Assembly: GCF_000759975.1 (NCBI RefSeq)
Contig: NZ_JNAM01000014.1
Span: forward strand, 34,045-98,044
DNA from: Prochlorococcus marinus str. MIT 9302
GTDB taxonomy: Bacteria > Cyanobacteriota > Cyanobacteriia > PCC-6307 > Cyanobiaceae
Length of the DNA: 64,000 bases
Direction: 5' to 3'
Every line of letters starts with the position of its first letter. Within the stretch, counting starts at the first letter, position 1. A program made the position numbers and the translations under genes. The notes under the pieces were generated by a model, which was not told the origin of the DNA, ran no database searches, and worked only from the letters and a program-made list of their open reading frames with translations. Below, in pieces: positions 37,979 to 47,438 of this stretch.

Positions 37979-39226
37979 TTAATTTCTATTTAATTTGTCA
38001 ATTTCCAAATATCTTAATCTTTTAATTTCCTTTCCCATCTTCTTCCCTGAGTCCCATCCTTCTTTTTTTAATGTTTCTCCATCTTTTTTTGATTTTATGA
38101 ATTTGTAAATAAATAACCACTTAAACAATTTACGCCAGTATGCTCCTCCATCACAAATTAATAATTTGACTGTATCATCATTAAGGTGTCTGTCCTCAAT
38201 AAATTCTGTCCAACTTGATGGAGAAAAATGATTGAAATTTGTTTGGTTTGTATTTAATATCTTTTTGATATTTAAATAATCTTCTAATATTTTTTTCTCA
38301 CTATTATTTACCAAAAATCTTTGACATGCTTTTTCTAAATCTTCTGAATCTTTTAATAAGTAAAGAATATGATTTCCCTTTAACTTCTGAATCCAATTAA
38401 GTCCTCTTAAAAACCTTTTATCGACTTTAATATTTTCATTTAAGATTGAGATAATTTCCCATTTATAAATTATCGAAATTACATTAGTCAAGTTATCGTG
38501 TTTGCATATTTCAGCTAGTTCCATCCTTATTCGTATGCCTAGTGCAGGAGGGTAAATCATTTTCTGATGTATTTCTGAACTTTTCCATGGCCATTGTCTA
38601 ACTGTTTCTTGAGATTGTTTGAGGGAATTTTTTGAAATATTGAAATCTAACCTTGAAGCATATTTTGCACATCTAATTAATCTACTTGGATCATCTGAAA
38701 TACTATTACTGTGAAGTAAGTTCAATCTTTTACTTTTAATATCAGAAATTCCTCCATAAAGATCATAGATTTTCCTTGTCGAGACCTCGAAGGCTATTGA
38801 ATTTATAGTGAAATCTCTCCTCTTAAGATCCTCCTCAATAGTACTTTTATTTACTGTGGGATTTAAGCCTGGAGCAGAATAAATTTCTTTTCTTGCAGAA
38901 GCAATATCAATTTTATAGTCATTAATATTTATTTCTACAGTGTTGTATAAATTAAATTCCTTGATTAAACATAAATCTACATTTACAATATTTTTTTTTA
39001 TAAATTTTGCAAGAGAAATAGAGGATCCTTCAATAACAAGATCAATATCTACAGGTTTAGAAAACGATTTTTTGTGGAATTTACTAATTAATAAATCTCT
39101 TAAATAACCGCCAACAAAAGCTACTTTAGTATTGTTATTAGATTCTATGTATTTAGCAATTAGGTTATACAGATTAAATGGAGTTTTGATTAATTCCCCT
39201 TGTATGTAATCAGAGATATCGTTCAT
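37979..39226 (-). CDS. CCA-adding enzyme / poly(A) polymerase family tRNA nucleotidyltransferase
   Basis: A 415-residue class II nucleotidyltransferase. The active-site motifs are KVAFVGGYLRDLLI, DIDLVIEG (metal aspartates) and DLKRRDFTINSIAF, then the neck RLIRCAKYASRLDF. It matures tRNA 3' ends; the window's tRNA genes do not encode CCA, so such activity is required. It may add only part of CCA or act as poly(A) polymerase, which sight cannot settle. uvrD lies 5 bases upstream. No gap separates it from the convergent selD stop. Confidence 0.88.
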   Translation of the reverse strand: MNDISDYIQGELIKTPFNLYNLIAKYIESNNNTKVAFVGGYLRDLLISKFHKKSFSKPVDIDLVIEGSSISLAKFIKKNIVNVDLCLIKEFNLYNTVEININDYKIDIASARKEIYSAPGLNPTVNKSTIEEDLKRRDFTINSIAFEVSTRKIYDLYGGISDIKSKRLNLLHSNSISDDPSRLIRCAKYASRLDFNISKNSLKQSQETVRQWPWKSSEIHQKMIYPPALGIRIRMELAEICKHDNLTNVISIIYKWEIISILNENIKVDKRFLRGLNWIQKLKGNHILYLLKDSEDLEKACQRFLVNNSEKKILEDYLNIKKILNTNQTNFNHFSPSSWTEFIEDRHLNDDTVKLLICDGGAYWRKLFKWLFIYKFIKSKKDGETLKKEGWDSGKKMGKEIKRLRYLEIDKLNRN

Positions 39227-39231
39227 GAGTT

Positions 39232-41640
39232 TTAACTTACATAACGAATTGGAGCTAATCTGGGATCTAGAATTTTACTTCCTTTATCACCAAATTTTAC
39301 TGCTAAGGATATTTTTTCCCCACTCCCAAAAATATGTATGATTTCACCTTTCCCAAACTTTGAGTGAATTAGCTTATCTCCAACTATCCAGCTTTTCCCT
39401 TTGCTGGGACCGGAATATAATTTCCTTACTGCATTTATTGGTTTGTTAACAAATTCATTTGGATTGTTTCGATCAACTCTAGTTAAACGATCAAGATGCC
39501 AATCTCTTCTAATTGAAGCACCACCAGTTTGCGGTAATTCGCCATCCATTAAATCTTCAGGTATTTCTGAAAGAAATATTGAAGGAATTGTTGCTTCACG
39601 CATTCCACCCCATAATCTTCTTTCTCTGGCATGACTTAAGAAAACTCTTTCTTTAGCTCTAGTAATACCTACGTAGCATAATCTCCTTTCCTCTTCAAGC
39701 AGTGAGGGGGTATCTATTGATCTATGGCTAGGGAAGAGACCTTGTTCTAGTCCAGTGATAAAAACATTTTGAAATTCTAAACCTTTACTATTATGCAGAG
39801 TCATTAGAGTTACTGAGTTGGGATTATTTTTCTTCGTATCATTATCAGTTGTTAAGGCTGCTGTAGAAAGAAATCCCTCTACATCTCCACTTTCTGTTTC
39901 TTCTTCATATTGAGTAGCTGCATTAATTAGTTCTTGTAAGTTATTTCTTCTATCTTCAGATTCTTCAGTCCCACTAGAGAGCAAGTAACTTAAATAACCA
40001 CTTTTTTCTAAGATTAGTTGTAATAGTTGAGCAGGTCCTGAATTTTCAAGATAACAAAGTAGATCATTCATAACTTCAGTAAATTTATTAATTCCTTTTG
40101 ATGATCGGCCTATTGTTTCTTCAAGACTTTGCTTATCATTAAGAACCTCCCATAATGGGATATTTAACCTATTAGATAGTTCATTAAGTTTTTGAATAGT
40201 AGTCTTACCAATCCCTCTTCTAGGAACATTTATGATTCGTAAAAGACTAACGTTATCTGAAGAATTAACCAGAACTTTCAAATATGCTATTGCATCTTTA
40301 ATTTCTCTTCTATCATAAAAACGCAATCCTCCAAAAATTGTATAAGGAATGCGCCACCTTACAAGAGACTCTTCTAATACTCTTGACTGAGCTCTGGTTC
40401 GATATAAAATTGCAAAATTTTTCCAAATTGGGTTTTGATTATGGTTTTTGAGTGATTTTATTTTATTGGTAATTGCTTCTGCCTCGGAAATTTCATCATC
40501 ACAGCTGAGTAACGTTAAAAGTTCCCCTTTTTCTTTAGTAGCCTTTAAAACTTTGTCAATTCTTTCAGAGTTGTTTTCAATTAGTGAGTTTGCAGCATCA
40601 AGGATATTAGAAGATGACCTATAATTTTCTTCTAATTTAATTAAAGATGATTTTGTATCGTCGTTGATTGAAGTTTTAAAATCTTCTTGAAAACCAATTA
40701 AAATTCTGAAGTCAGCTGCTCTGAAACTATAAATACTTTGATCAGCATCCCCAACTACAAAAATTGACCGATCTTCCCAATTGAAGAATTTTTTTGGTTC
40801 AGTATTTCCAGCCGTAATTAATTTTATAAGTTCATATTGTGTTCTATTTGTATCTTGATATTCGTCAACTAAAATATGTTTAAATCTTTTGTGCCAGTAA
40901 TCTCTGACTATATCATTTTGCCTTAATAAGAAAACAGGCAAAAGTAGAAGATCATCAAAGTCTAAAGAATTATTTTTTGAGAGTGAAATTCTATACCTCT
41001 TGTAGGCTTCTGCAACTGTTGTATTAAAATTATTATCTGCTTTTTCTAAAAGATCATTAGAAGTTAAGCATTGATTTTTAGCATTACTTATTAATCTTTT
41101 AATCTTTTTGGGATCATATCTTTTTGGGTCAAGATTCATATCTTGACTGATAATTTCTTTTACTAATGTTTGAGAATCTGTTTCATCGTAAATTGAAAAT
41201 TGCCTTGTCCATTTTAGGCCTTCTGGATCAGTATATTTTTCAATATCGTATCTCAGAAGTCTTGAAAATAAGGAATGGAAAGTACCGATCCAAAGGTTCT
41301 GAAGCCTCTCTTGGTGAACGTTTATTCTTAATTGATTTTGATCAATTTCTTTGAGAGTTGTCCAAGGCTGCCCAAATTGATTAAAAGCTAATTCTTGGGC
41401 TAGAAGAACCTCTAATCTTGCTTTCATTTCTTTAGCAGCTTTGTTAGTAAAAGTGACTGCAAGAATGTTATGGGGATCTATAGAGTTGTTTTCAATAAGA
41501 TTTGCAATTCTGTGGGTAAGAGCTTTTGTCTTTCCGCTGCCTGCACCTGCTACAACTAATAGTGGTCCATAAACATGTTTTACTGCTTGAAGTTGTTCAT
41601 TGTTTAAAGACTTAAAAAGGAAATTGTTAGTTTGAGACAC
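39232..41640 (-). CDS. uvrD: UvrD/PcrA superfamily I DNA helicase
   Basis: An 802-residue 3'-5' helicase for excision repair and replication restart. Motifs in order are LNNEQLQAVKHVYGPLLVVA, Walker A AGAGSGKTKALT, TFTNKAAKEMKARL, Walker B VDEYQDTNRTQYEL, GDADQSIYSFRAAD, ENYRSSSNIL, TLMTLHNSKGLEFQNVF and LCYVGITRAKERVFL. The C-terminal tail has the Tudor-like segment GDKLIHSKFGKGEIIHIFG typical of PcrA. The start is GTG at 41640. Confidence 0.96.
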   Translation of the reverse strand: MSQTNNFLFKSLNNEQLQAVKHVYGPLLVVAGAGSGKTKALTHRIANLIENNSIDPHNILAVTFTNKAAKEMKARLEVLLAQELAFNQFGQPWTTLKEIDQNQLRINVHQERLQNLWIGTFHSLFSRLLRYDIEKYTDPEGLKWTRQFSIYDETDSQTLVKEIISQDMNLDPKRYDPKKIKRLISNAKNQCLTSNDLLEKADNNFNTTVAEAYKRYRISLSKNNSLDFDDLLLLPVFLLRQNDIVRDYWHKRFKHILVDEYQDTNRTQYELIKLITAGNTEPKKFFNWEDRSIFVVGDADQSIYSFRAADFRILIGFQEDFKTSINDDTKSSLIKLEENYRSSSNILDAANSLIENNSERIDKVLKATKEKGELLTLLSCDDEISEAEAITNKIKSLKNHNQNPIWKNFAILYRTRAQSRVLEESLVRWRIPYTIFGGLRFYDRREIKDAIAYLKVLVNSSDNVSLLRIINVPRRGIGKTTIQKLNELSNRLNIPLWEVLNDKQSLEETIGRSSKGINKFTEVMNDLLCYLENSGPAQLLQLILEKSGYLSYLLSSGTEESEDRRNNLQELINAATQYEEETESGDVEGFLSTAALTTDNDTKKNNPNSVTLMTLHNSKGLEFQNVFITGLEQGLFPSHRSIDTPSLLEEERRLCYVGITRAKERVFLSHARERRLWGGMREATIPSIFLSEIPEDLMDGELPQTGGASIRRDWHLDRLTRVDRNNPNEFVNKPINAVRKLYSGPSKGKSWIVGDKLIHSKFGKGEIIHIFGSGEKISLAVKFGDKGSKILDPRLAPIRYVS

Positions 41641-41669
41641 TTTTGGAAGGTTTTTTCAAAAATCAGAAT

Positions 41670-41888
41670 TTACTTATGAGGTTCAGATTCCGTTTCTAGG
41701 CGTTCTAAAGCTATTTTTAAATTTATAAGTTCATTATTGTTATTAATTATTTCTTCAAATTTATTTTGAGGCATTCTTAATTTCATACTTCTGTCAAGAA
41801 TTTCTTTTTCCAATCTTTTTTTATATGAGGAAATAAGTTTCTTTGATAATTTTAAATCTTGTTGATCCAAAAATTTATTAAAACGCAA
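41670..41888 (-). CDS. Small conserved-looking protein of unknown function
   Basis: A 72-residue, highly charged, helical protein (KLSKKLISSYKKRLEKEILD, later EIINNNNELINLKIALERLE), without cysteines or membrane segments; it looks like a short coiled coil. It lies 29 bases upstream of uvrD on the same strand and may be cotranscribed. The start is TTG at 41888, and no better start is seen. I do not recognise a family. Confidence 0.55.
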   Translation of the reverse strand: MRFNKFLDQQDLKLSKKLISSYKKRLEKEILDRSMKLRMPQNKFEEIINNNNELINLKIALERLETESEPHK

Positions 41889-42047
41889 TTTTATATTAGC
41901 GGAAAAAAATTTTTTATTTGAATTATTTCAACTATCACTTTGGAATGAAGTTATTAATTAAGAAGCGTTTCGTTAATTTTGAAATTGTATTGTTTTTACT
42001 AGCTTTGTACTAATCTTAAACTCTAACTTTAAATTTTCACTTCAGGA

Positions 42048-42560
42048 ATGTCAGTTTCAAAGAATAATCAACTATTGTCCGCTGATAAGAAATTAAATGA
42101 TTTAAGCAATATAAAAGAATTTATTAATAGTGCAAACTCTAGATTAGATGCAATATCCTCAATAACCAATAATTCACATGCAATTGCAGCAGATGCTGTA
42201 ACAGCAATGATTTGCGAAAATCAAGATTCAGTTAATTCAAAAATATCTTTAAATACAACTAACAAGATGTCCGTTTGTTTAAGAGATGGAGAAATAATCC
42301 TAAGGATTGTTGCTTATCTTTTAATTTCTAATGAGGATTCAGTTTTAGAAAAAAGTTGTTTGAAGGATCTTAAAAACACTTATCTTGCTCTTGGGGTACC
42401 TTTAAGAAATGCAAGAAGGGTTATTGAATTAATGCGAGATGCAACAATCTCTGATTTAAATTCAACAGTTAATAATATGAAAGGAAACAAAGGCTTTCTT
42501 CCTAAATTAATATCTGAAACAGAGTTTCAATTTGAAAGGATAATTAATCTTTTAAACTAG
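42048..42560 (+). CDS. cpeB: Phycoerythrin beta subunit, degenerate high-light form
   Basis: A 170-residue phycobiliprotein. The segments [18 protein letters not shown] and [20 protein letters not shown] align with the beta phycoerythrin chromophore pocket. Cys77 (in VCLRDGE) matches the central chromophore cysteine Cys82. The usual doubly linked cysteines near residues 50-61 and the C-terminal Cys165 are missing, and Cys56 lies in a different place (MICEN). It can therefore carry at most one bilin at the standard sites. No alpha subunit gene is adjacent. The 3' end overlaps convergent cpeS by 17 bases. Confidence 0.93.
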   Translation: MSVSKNNQLLSADKKLNDLSNIKEFINSANSRLDAISSITNNSHAIAADAVTAMICENQDSVNSKISLNTTNKMSVCLRDGEIILRIVAYLLISNEDSVLEKSCLKDLKNTYLALGVPLRNARRVIELMRDATISDLNSTVNNMKGNKGFLPKLISETEFQFERIINLLN

Positions 42561-43095
42561 CTAAATTCCTTATCTCTGAAGTATGTGAAGTCTGTATTAC
42601 TGAGTTATTTCCCAGATTTCTAATAGTAGAAAATCTGGATCTTATGTGAGTGGATAAAAAGGAAATTCTTTCTTCGGAAACTTTTGATTTGTAAATAGTT
42701 TTAATGTGTAAATTATTTTGTTCATCAAAAAAATAATTGGATGATGAAATAAAGGATTCTGTATAACCTTTATTTCGTAAAACAATTCCTGAATTCTCAT
42801 TCTTTGGTGAAAATATCAAAATAGTTTCATCTCCCTCACTCATATTATCTTCTCCCCAATCACTAAAAGCTTGCCATTTTATAGAAATGGCTATGCTCTC
42901 TAGGTTTAAACTTAATTTGTAATTTTTAAAAATTTCAATAACTTTTTTATTGTTTGAGTTGATATTTTTAATGTATATTTTACTAGTTGAGTTTTCAAAT
43001 TCCTGAAAAGCTAAAGTATGAGTACTTCGTATGGATTTCCACTCTCCTATACTTTTATCAATGAATTGATTAATTGTTGTTAGATTCTTCGTCAA
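42544..43095 (-). CDS. cpeS: CpeS/CpcS-type phycobilin lyase
   Basis: A 183-residue lipocalin-fold lyase that attaches a bilin to the Cys82-type cysteine of phycobiliproteins. The N-terminal segment [20 protein letters not shown] is the family hallmark, followed by beta strands with the usual tryptophan and [10 protein letters not shown]. It lies convergent to, and overlapping, cpeB, its natural partner. The start is TTG at 43095, which overlaps the end of the upstream 59-residue reading frame by 26 bases; this suggests coupled translation. Confidence 0.88.
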   Translation of the reverse strand: MTKNLTTINQFIDKSIGEWKSIRSTHTLAFQEFENSTSKIYIKNINSNNKKVIEIFKNYKLSLNLESIAISIKWQAFSDWGEDNMSEGDETILIFSPKNENSGIVLRNKGYTESFISSSNYFFDEQNNLHIKTIYKSKVSEERISFLSTHIRSRFSTIRNLGNNSVIQTSHTSEIRNLASLKD

Positions 43096-43249
43096 GTTTA
43101 TCTTCTACGGAATGATTTTCTGCTTTTTGAATCATTCTTACCATTGAATCCACCATTAATCTCTTTGCTGAAGTTACTTTTAATCCAGAAGGAGTGGTTG
43201 ATATTTGTTCTCCAGGGCGATCATATGAAGTTGGTCTAAATGGAGTCAT
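43070..43249 (-). CDS. Small protein upstream of cpeS, function unknown
   Basis: A 59-residue reading frame from ATG at 43249 to TAA at 43070. It begins [20 protein letters not shown] and continues [20 protein letters not shown], then an acidic tail ending in asparagines. It is hydrophilic, with no cysteines or membrane segment. It overlaps cpeS by 26 bases in another frame on the same strand, so it is probably in the cpeS operon. It has normal codon use for this window. I do not recognise a family. A link to phycoerythrin maturation is only suggested by position. Confidence 0.6.
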   Translation of the reverse strand: MTPFRPTSYDRPGEQISTTPSGLKVTSAKRLMVDSMVRMIQKAENHSVEDKLDEESNNN

Positions 43250-43367
43250 CTAAGAACTTTAAAAAATTAATCGATTTCTATTTTTGCATGAATTCTTATT
43301 CATATAGTTCTTGTTTGCGAAAATGTCATATCTCTCTTCTTTTAATAAAAAAAATTTAGCTGTTTTG

Positions 43368-44003
43368 TTATTTAGGCATTTTATTTTTTGCCAATCCTGA
43401 AATAGTAGCTAATGCAAACATTCCTAGAAGAGCTACTCCAAGAAATAATCCTGCTCCCTGACTAACACCAGCTCCTACAGCTACTAGGATAGAATCACTA
43501 ATTAGAAGACTTATTAATAATGCTGGAGTGAATATTTTCCAGCGAGTCCCTCCGATACCAATTGCGTAGCTTAGAAAATCAAAAAGGCCAGTCATTAGTA
43601 GGCCAGTCATTAGAAAGAAATTTTCTTCTAGTTGGTTTTGATTAAAACTTTCGATCTTTTTCATTGCTTTCTGGCCTACTAAATTACGTACAGGAACCCG
43701 ACCATAATTTCTTGCAATAAAGAAAGCAGCTTGGCAAAAAACGATATCAGAAATGATTATTGTCATGTAACCTTTTTGAAATCCTAATAACGAACCTGCT
43801 AGCAGAGAATAAGCTGAACTTGGAAGAGCTGGCAAAATAATACTCACTCCTCTTAGTATGAAAATTCCAAAAGGTGCCCAAATCCCCATACTTTCTATTT
43901 TGTTCCTGAGGGGTTCAATCCCATAATTTTGGATTAAATAAATCAATACAATAAATATTGTGATAAAAAAAACTACTGAGAGAAATTTCTGTATTTTATT
44001 CAT
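43368..44003 (-). CDS. TVP38/TMEM64 (DedA-like) family membrane protein
   Basis: A 211-residue protein with about five membrane helices and the VTT-domain core ILPALPSSAYSLLAGSLLGF then FFIARNYGRVPVRNLVG. Related proteins are thought to be lipid scramblases or transporters. It lies 118 bases downstream of nothing on its own strand and stands apart from the cpe genes, so it is probably a separate unit. Confidence 0.85.
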   Translation of the reverse strand: MNKIQKFLSVVFFITIFIVLIYLIQNYGIEPLRNKIESMGIWAPFGIFILRGVSIILPALPSSAYSLLAGSLLGFQKGYMTIIISDIVFCQAAFFIARNYGRVPVRNLVGQKAMKKIESFNQNQLEENFFLMTGLLMTGLFDFLSYAIGIGGTRWKIFTPALLISLLISDSILVAVGAGVSQGAGLFLGVALLGMFALATISGLAKNKMPK

Positions 44004-44148
44004 TATTTTCTAATAAATTTATTGGAAGTAAATTCTTAATTTAATATTCGATTGTATCTATAATAGAAATACTAATCAATAAAAATTTTTATAAGTTTTT
44101 AATCTTATATTTACTCCCGATAAAAGATTTTTTATTTCAGAAGTATTC

Positions 44149-44565
44149 ATGGTTCATTCTAAGAATAAAGTTAATTCAATATTTATAAATAGCATTGGTT
44201 TAGTCCTTTCGATAATAGTTTCCATATTTATTTCAATAAAACAATCTAATGCTATGCCTCATGAATGGGTTGGAGTACCTAAAAGTGAATATGGAGAACA
44301 GTTATGGGATAGGCAAAGTATAAAAAGGAACGAGGATGGCTCTGTGAGAGTATTGAGTAAATTTATTCCCAAAACAAAAAGTGAAATCACTAAGGATATT
44401 CTCTATACAATGGATATAAATTGTTTTGAAAAATCATTTAGAGACGTTGATGTCTCTATAGATGAAGTACATAGTAATTTCAATGATTTAGCTGATTGGC
44501 AAGATCCAAATGGAGATAAACTGATTTTGGGTGTTATTGGTCAAGTCTGCAGATTCGATAACTAA
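44149..44565 (+). CDS. Exported protein of unknown function
   Basis: A 138-residue protein with a signal peptide (hydrophobic about 11-30, cleavage likely after QSNA at 35). The mature part begins MPHEWVGVPKSEYGEQLWDR and has two cysteines (in DINCFEKS and GQVCRFDN near the C-terminus) that could form a disulfide. The layout, with a W-V start, an S-I-K-R-N strand and D-I-N-C, resembles surface-adhesin-E-like small periplasmic domains, but weakly. It is monocistronic, followed by a bidirectional terminator. Confidence 0.6.
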   Translation: MVHSKNKVNSIFINSIGLVLSIIVSIFISIKQSNAMPHEWVGVPKSEYGEQLWDRQSIKRNEDGSVRVLSKFIPKTKSEITKDILYTMDINCFEKSFRDVDVSIDEVHSNFNDLADWQDPNGDKLILGVIGQVCRFDN

Positions 44566-44621
44566 AAATTTTAAATTTTAAAAATAAAATGAAATTGAGT
44601 TTCTACATTTCTAGAAAATAT

Positions 44622-44646
44622 AAAACCCCTTCTATGAAGGGGTTTT
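44622..44646. terminator. Bidirectional intrinsic terminator
   Basis: A perfect 11-bp stem, AAAACCCCTTC (44622-44632) with GAAGGGGTTTT (44636-44646), around loop TAT. It lies between the exported protein gene on plus and tRNA-Phe on minus, and can serve both. Confidence 0.85.
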
Positions 44647-44651
44647 AAAGG

Positions 44652-44724
44652 TGCCAGGACCCAGATTTGAACTGGGGACACGGCGATTTTCAGTCGCCTG
44701 CTCTACCAACTGAGCTATCCCGGC
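44652..44724 (-). tRNA. tRNA-Phe (GAA)
   Basis: The minus strand gives a full cloverleaf: acceptor GCCGGGA / TCCTGGC (one G-T pair), D-arm AGCTCAGTTGGTAGAGC, anticodon loop CTGAAAA with anticodon GAA, T-arm CCCCAGTTCAAATCTGGG, discriminator A. CCA is not encoded. Confidence 0.96.
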
Positions 44725-44812
44725 TCTAACCTATATACTTTAAATTAAGATGTGTAGTTTGTGAAACCCTTTTCATTAAAAATTTTATATCTTTATCAAA
44801 TATCAAAAATTA

Positions 44813-46039
44813 TTACTTTGAATTAATCGCTAATAAGGCAGTACCAAAAGAAGTGGTTTTATTACATGAAACTATTGGTATATTTATAATTTTTTCTCTT
44901 ATTTTTCTCCACTGAGGGTTTCTTGAACCTCCACCAATAGTAATAATTTTTTTTGGAAGTGAACCTGTTAGTTTGCCTAGTTCTTCCCATCCTTTCAATT
45001 CGATCTTAGCTAGCCCCTCAAATAATGCATGTAAATAAAGTGAGTCGCTTACTGGTCTGGGGCCAAGTATCGGCTCTAAATTAGAATTATTAACAGGAAA
45101 TCTCTCTCCTTTACTATTAAGAGGTAAAAGATCCAAAGAAGTGTTTTTCGATGGATTAATTTGTCGACTGAGTTCCTTTATTTCTAAATCAGAAAAGAAC
45201 TTAGACAAGATGCCGCATCCAGCATTTGATGCTCCTCCACATATCCAATTGTCGTTTACTCTATGGATTGTAATGCCCTTTTTTTTTATAGGGTTATCAA
45301 TAGTTTTTTTAACCACTATTGTTGTTCCTAAAACTGTGAGGCCATCTTCTTTACCTAAACCTGCAGCTATTAAACCTGCATTAGAGTCAGTGGTGCCTGA
45401 GGTTAATATTAATTTCTTATTTAAGTTAAATCTCTCTGCTAAATCAGAATTTACTTGTCCAATAATTTTTCCACTTTTCACTATATGCGGTAGGCATTTT
45501 TGCCATGAAGTATTGAGATAGCTTTTTGGCCACGATTCTTTTTTTAGATCCCAACCAAGTTTTAGATTATTACCTTCTTCTCCATGAGTCCAATCTTTTA
45601 AAAACCAACCAGTGATCCAATCAGATTGATGTCGTAAAAGTATATTTGTCCCATATTTATCTATTAGTTTTAATGCTTTAGCAAGACTACTATATGGAGT
45701 TCGCAGATGATCTTCTCCAGAAGTTAAGGATTCAAGAAGGATCTTATGTTCAATACATGCTTGGTCATAAGGTATTGCTTCTCCTATTGGATCTCCTCGC
45801 AAATTGGATGCTATTAAAGTTCCTGAGGTGCCGGAGATAGCCAATTTATTAAGGTTAAGTTTTATCTCAATAGGTAAATTAACTAAGAGATTTTCACAAG
45901 AATTGATCCAAGAATTTGGATTTTTAAAGCTGTATGAATAAGGTACTGAATTTGAATATACTAATTTCTTATGAAGATTAATTATTGATATTCTTGCCCC
46001 ACTCGTTCCAAAATCTAACCCTCCATAAAAATTATCAGG
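44813..46039 (-). CDS. FGGY family carbohydrate kinase
   Basis: A 408-residue sugar kinase. The phosphate loop NFYGGLDFGTSGARISII is at the N-terminus and the adenosine motif KIITIGGGSRNPQWRKI near the C-terminus, with GTTDSNAGLIAAGLG between. It resembles the cyanobacterial/plant putative sugar kinase group (xylulose kinase 1-like), for which ribulose kinase activity is reported. The exact substrate is inferred. The ATG at 46039 is chosen because it lies 14 bases after metK; a longer frame from 46114 would overlap metK. Confidence 0.88.
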   Translation of the reverse strand, partial: PDNFYGGLDFGTSGARISIINLHKKLVYSNSVPYSYSFKNPNSWINSCENLLVNLPIEIKLNLNKLAISGTSGTLIASNLRGDPIGEAIPYDQACIEHKILLESLTSGEDHLRTPYSSLAKALKLIDKYGTNILLRHQSDWITGWFLKDWTHGEEGNNLKLGWDLKKESWPKSYLNTSWQKCLPHIVKSGKIIGQVNSDLAERFNLNKKLILTSGTTDSNAGLIAAGLGKEDGLTVLGTTIVVKKTIDNPIKKKGITIHRVNDNWICGGASNAGCGILSKFFSDLEIKELSRQINPSKNTSLDLLPLNSKGERFPVNNSNLEPILGPRPVSDSLYLHALFEGLAKIELKGWEELGKLTGSLPKKIITIGGGSRNPQWRKIREKIINIPIVSCNKTTSFGTALLAINSK

Positions 46040-46053
46040 CATAGAAAAAATAT

Positions 46054-47295
46054 TTATAAAAAGATTTTGGAAGCCTCTGCTAATTTGGCTGCTTTTTCTT
46101 CTACATTTTCCCAAGGCAGCTCAAGATCTCTTCTGCCAAAATGTCCATAGGAGGCAGTCTTTCTAAAAAATTTTCCTCCCATTTTTTTTGGTAGATTTCT
46201 TAAGTTAAATTCTTTTATTATTGCTGCGGGTCTTAAATCAAAGTGCTCTTTAATTAGCTCAGTCAAATTAGCTTGTGAAATAAGACCAGTATCAAAAGTT
46301 TCCACGAGAATGGAAATTGGTTTTGCTACTCCAATTGCATAACTTAATTGTACTTCCGCCTTTTTTGCCAGTTTTGCTTTAACTATGCTTTTAGCTACAT
46401 AACGTGCTGCGTAAGCGGCTGATCTATCTACTTTTGTTGGATCTTTACCAGAAAATGCCCCTCCTCCGTGTCTGGCATATCCACCATAAGTATCTACAAT
46501 AATCTTTCTACCAGTGAGCCCAGCATCTCCTTGAGGCCCGCCTACGACAAATTTTCCCGTGGGGTTTACTAGAAATCTTGTTTTGCTAATGTTTGGTTTG
46601 ATTTCTAAATCTTCAGTAGCAGGAATTACAACATGCGTCCATAAATCTTCTTTTATTCTTTGACGAATTTCTTCTTCATTTGTTATTCCATCAATCTCAG
46701 GATTATGTTGAGTTGAAATTAAAATCGTATTAATTGAAACTGGCTCCCCTTTTTCGTAATCAATGCTTACTTGAGTTTTACCATCAGGGAGTAGATAATT
46801 CAGGACTTCTTCATGTCTCACTTTGGCAAGTTGAATAGCTAATCTATGAGCTAAGCTAATCGGTAAGGGCATTAATTCAGGCGTTTCATCGCATGCATAG
46901 CCGAACATTATGCCTTGGTCACCAGCTCCGGTATTATCTTCCAAATCATCGTTAACATCATCTGCGTCGTTTACTCCTTGTGAAATATCTGGTGATTGCT
47001 CGTCAAGTGCTACTAAAACAGCACAACTATTTGCGTCAAAACCACCTGCTCTATAGCCTTCATATCCAATTTCTTTAATTACATTTCTAACAAGTTTTAT
47101 GTAATCGACTTTTGCTTTTGAAGTTATTTCTCCAGTAAGTAGACAAAGACCCGTGTTAACGACAGTTTCGCATGCAACTCTGCTTTCTGGATCTTCTGTT
47201 AATAAAGCATCTAAAACTGCGTCACTAATTTGATCACATATTTTGTCAGGATGACCTTCAGTTACTGATTCAGAAGTGAAAATGAAATCACTCAT
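46054..47295 (-). CDS. metK: S-adenosylmethionine synthetase
   Basis: A 413-residue enzyme making SAM from methionine and ATP. The motifs are [20 protein letters not shown], the [15 protein letters not shown] loop, [20 protein letters not shown] and the P-loop [19 protein letters not shown]. It lies 143 bases downstream of rpsA and just before the FGGY kinase. I looked for a SAM riboswitch upstream and saw none. Confidence 0.98.
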   Translation of the reverse strand: MSDFIFTSESVTEGHPDKICDQISDAVLDALLTEDPESRVACETVVNTGLCLLTGEITSKAKVDYIKLVRNVIKEIGYEGYRAGGFDANSCAVLVALDEQSPDISQGVNDADDVNDDLEDNTGAGDQGIMFGYACDETPELMPLPISLAHRLAIQLAKVRHEEVLNYLLPDGKTQVSIDYEKGEPVSINTILISTQHNPEIDGITNEEEIRQRIKEDLWTHVVIPATEDLEIKPNISKTRFLVNPTGKFVVGGPQGDAGLTGRKIIVDTYGGYARHGGGAFSGKDPTKVDRSAAYAARYVAKSIVKAKLAKKAEVQLSYAIGVAKPISILVETFDTGLISQANLTELIKEHFDLRPAAIIKEFNLRNLPKKMGGKFFRKTASYGHFGRRDLELPWENVEEKAAKLAEASKIFL

Positions 47296-47438
47296 TACAT
47301 ATAATTTGTAAAAGATTAAATCCCATCATAAATTAGATTCTAGTTCCTAATCAATGATTGTTAATTAAAAAATACTTGTATTAAAATTAAAAAGCCTATT
47401 GGTTTTGAAATCCCTGTTTTATATAAAAATAAGAGTAT

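Noticed and set aside
47296..47438. Possible SAM riboswitch ahead of metK
   Set aside because: Only weak short stems and no recognisable SAM-I, II or V core were seen; an RNA-family search of this spacer would decide.
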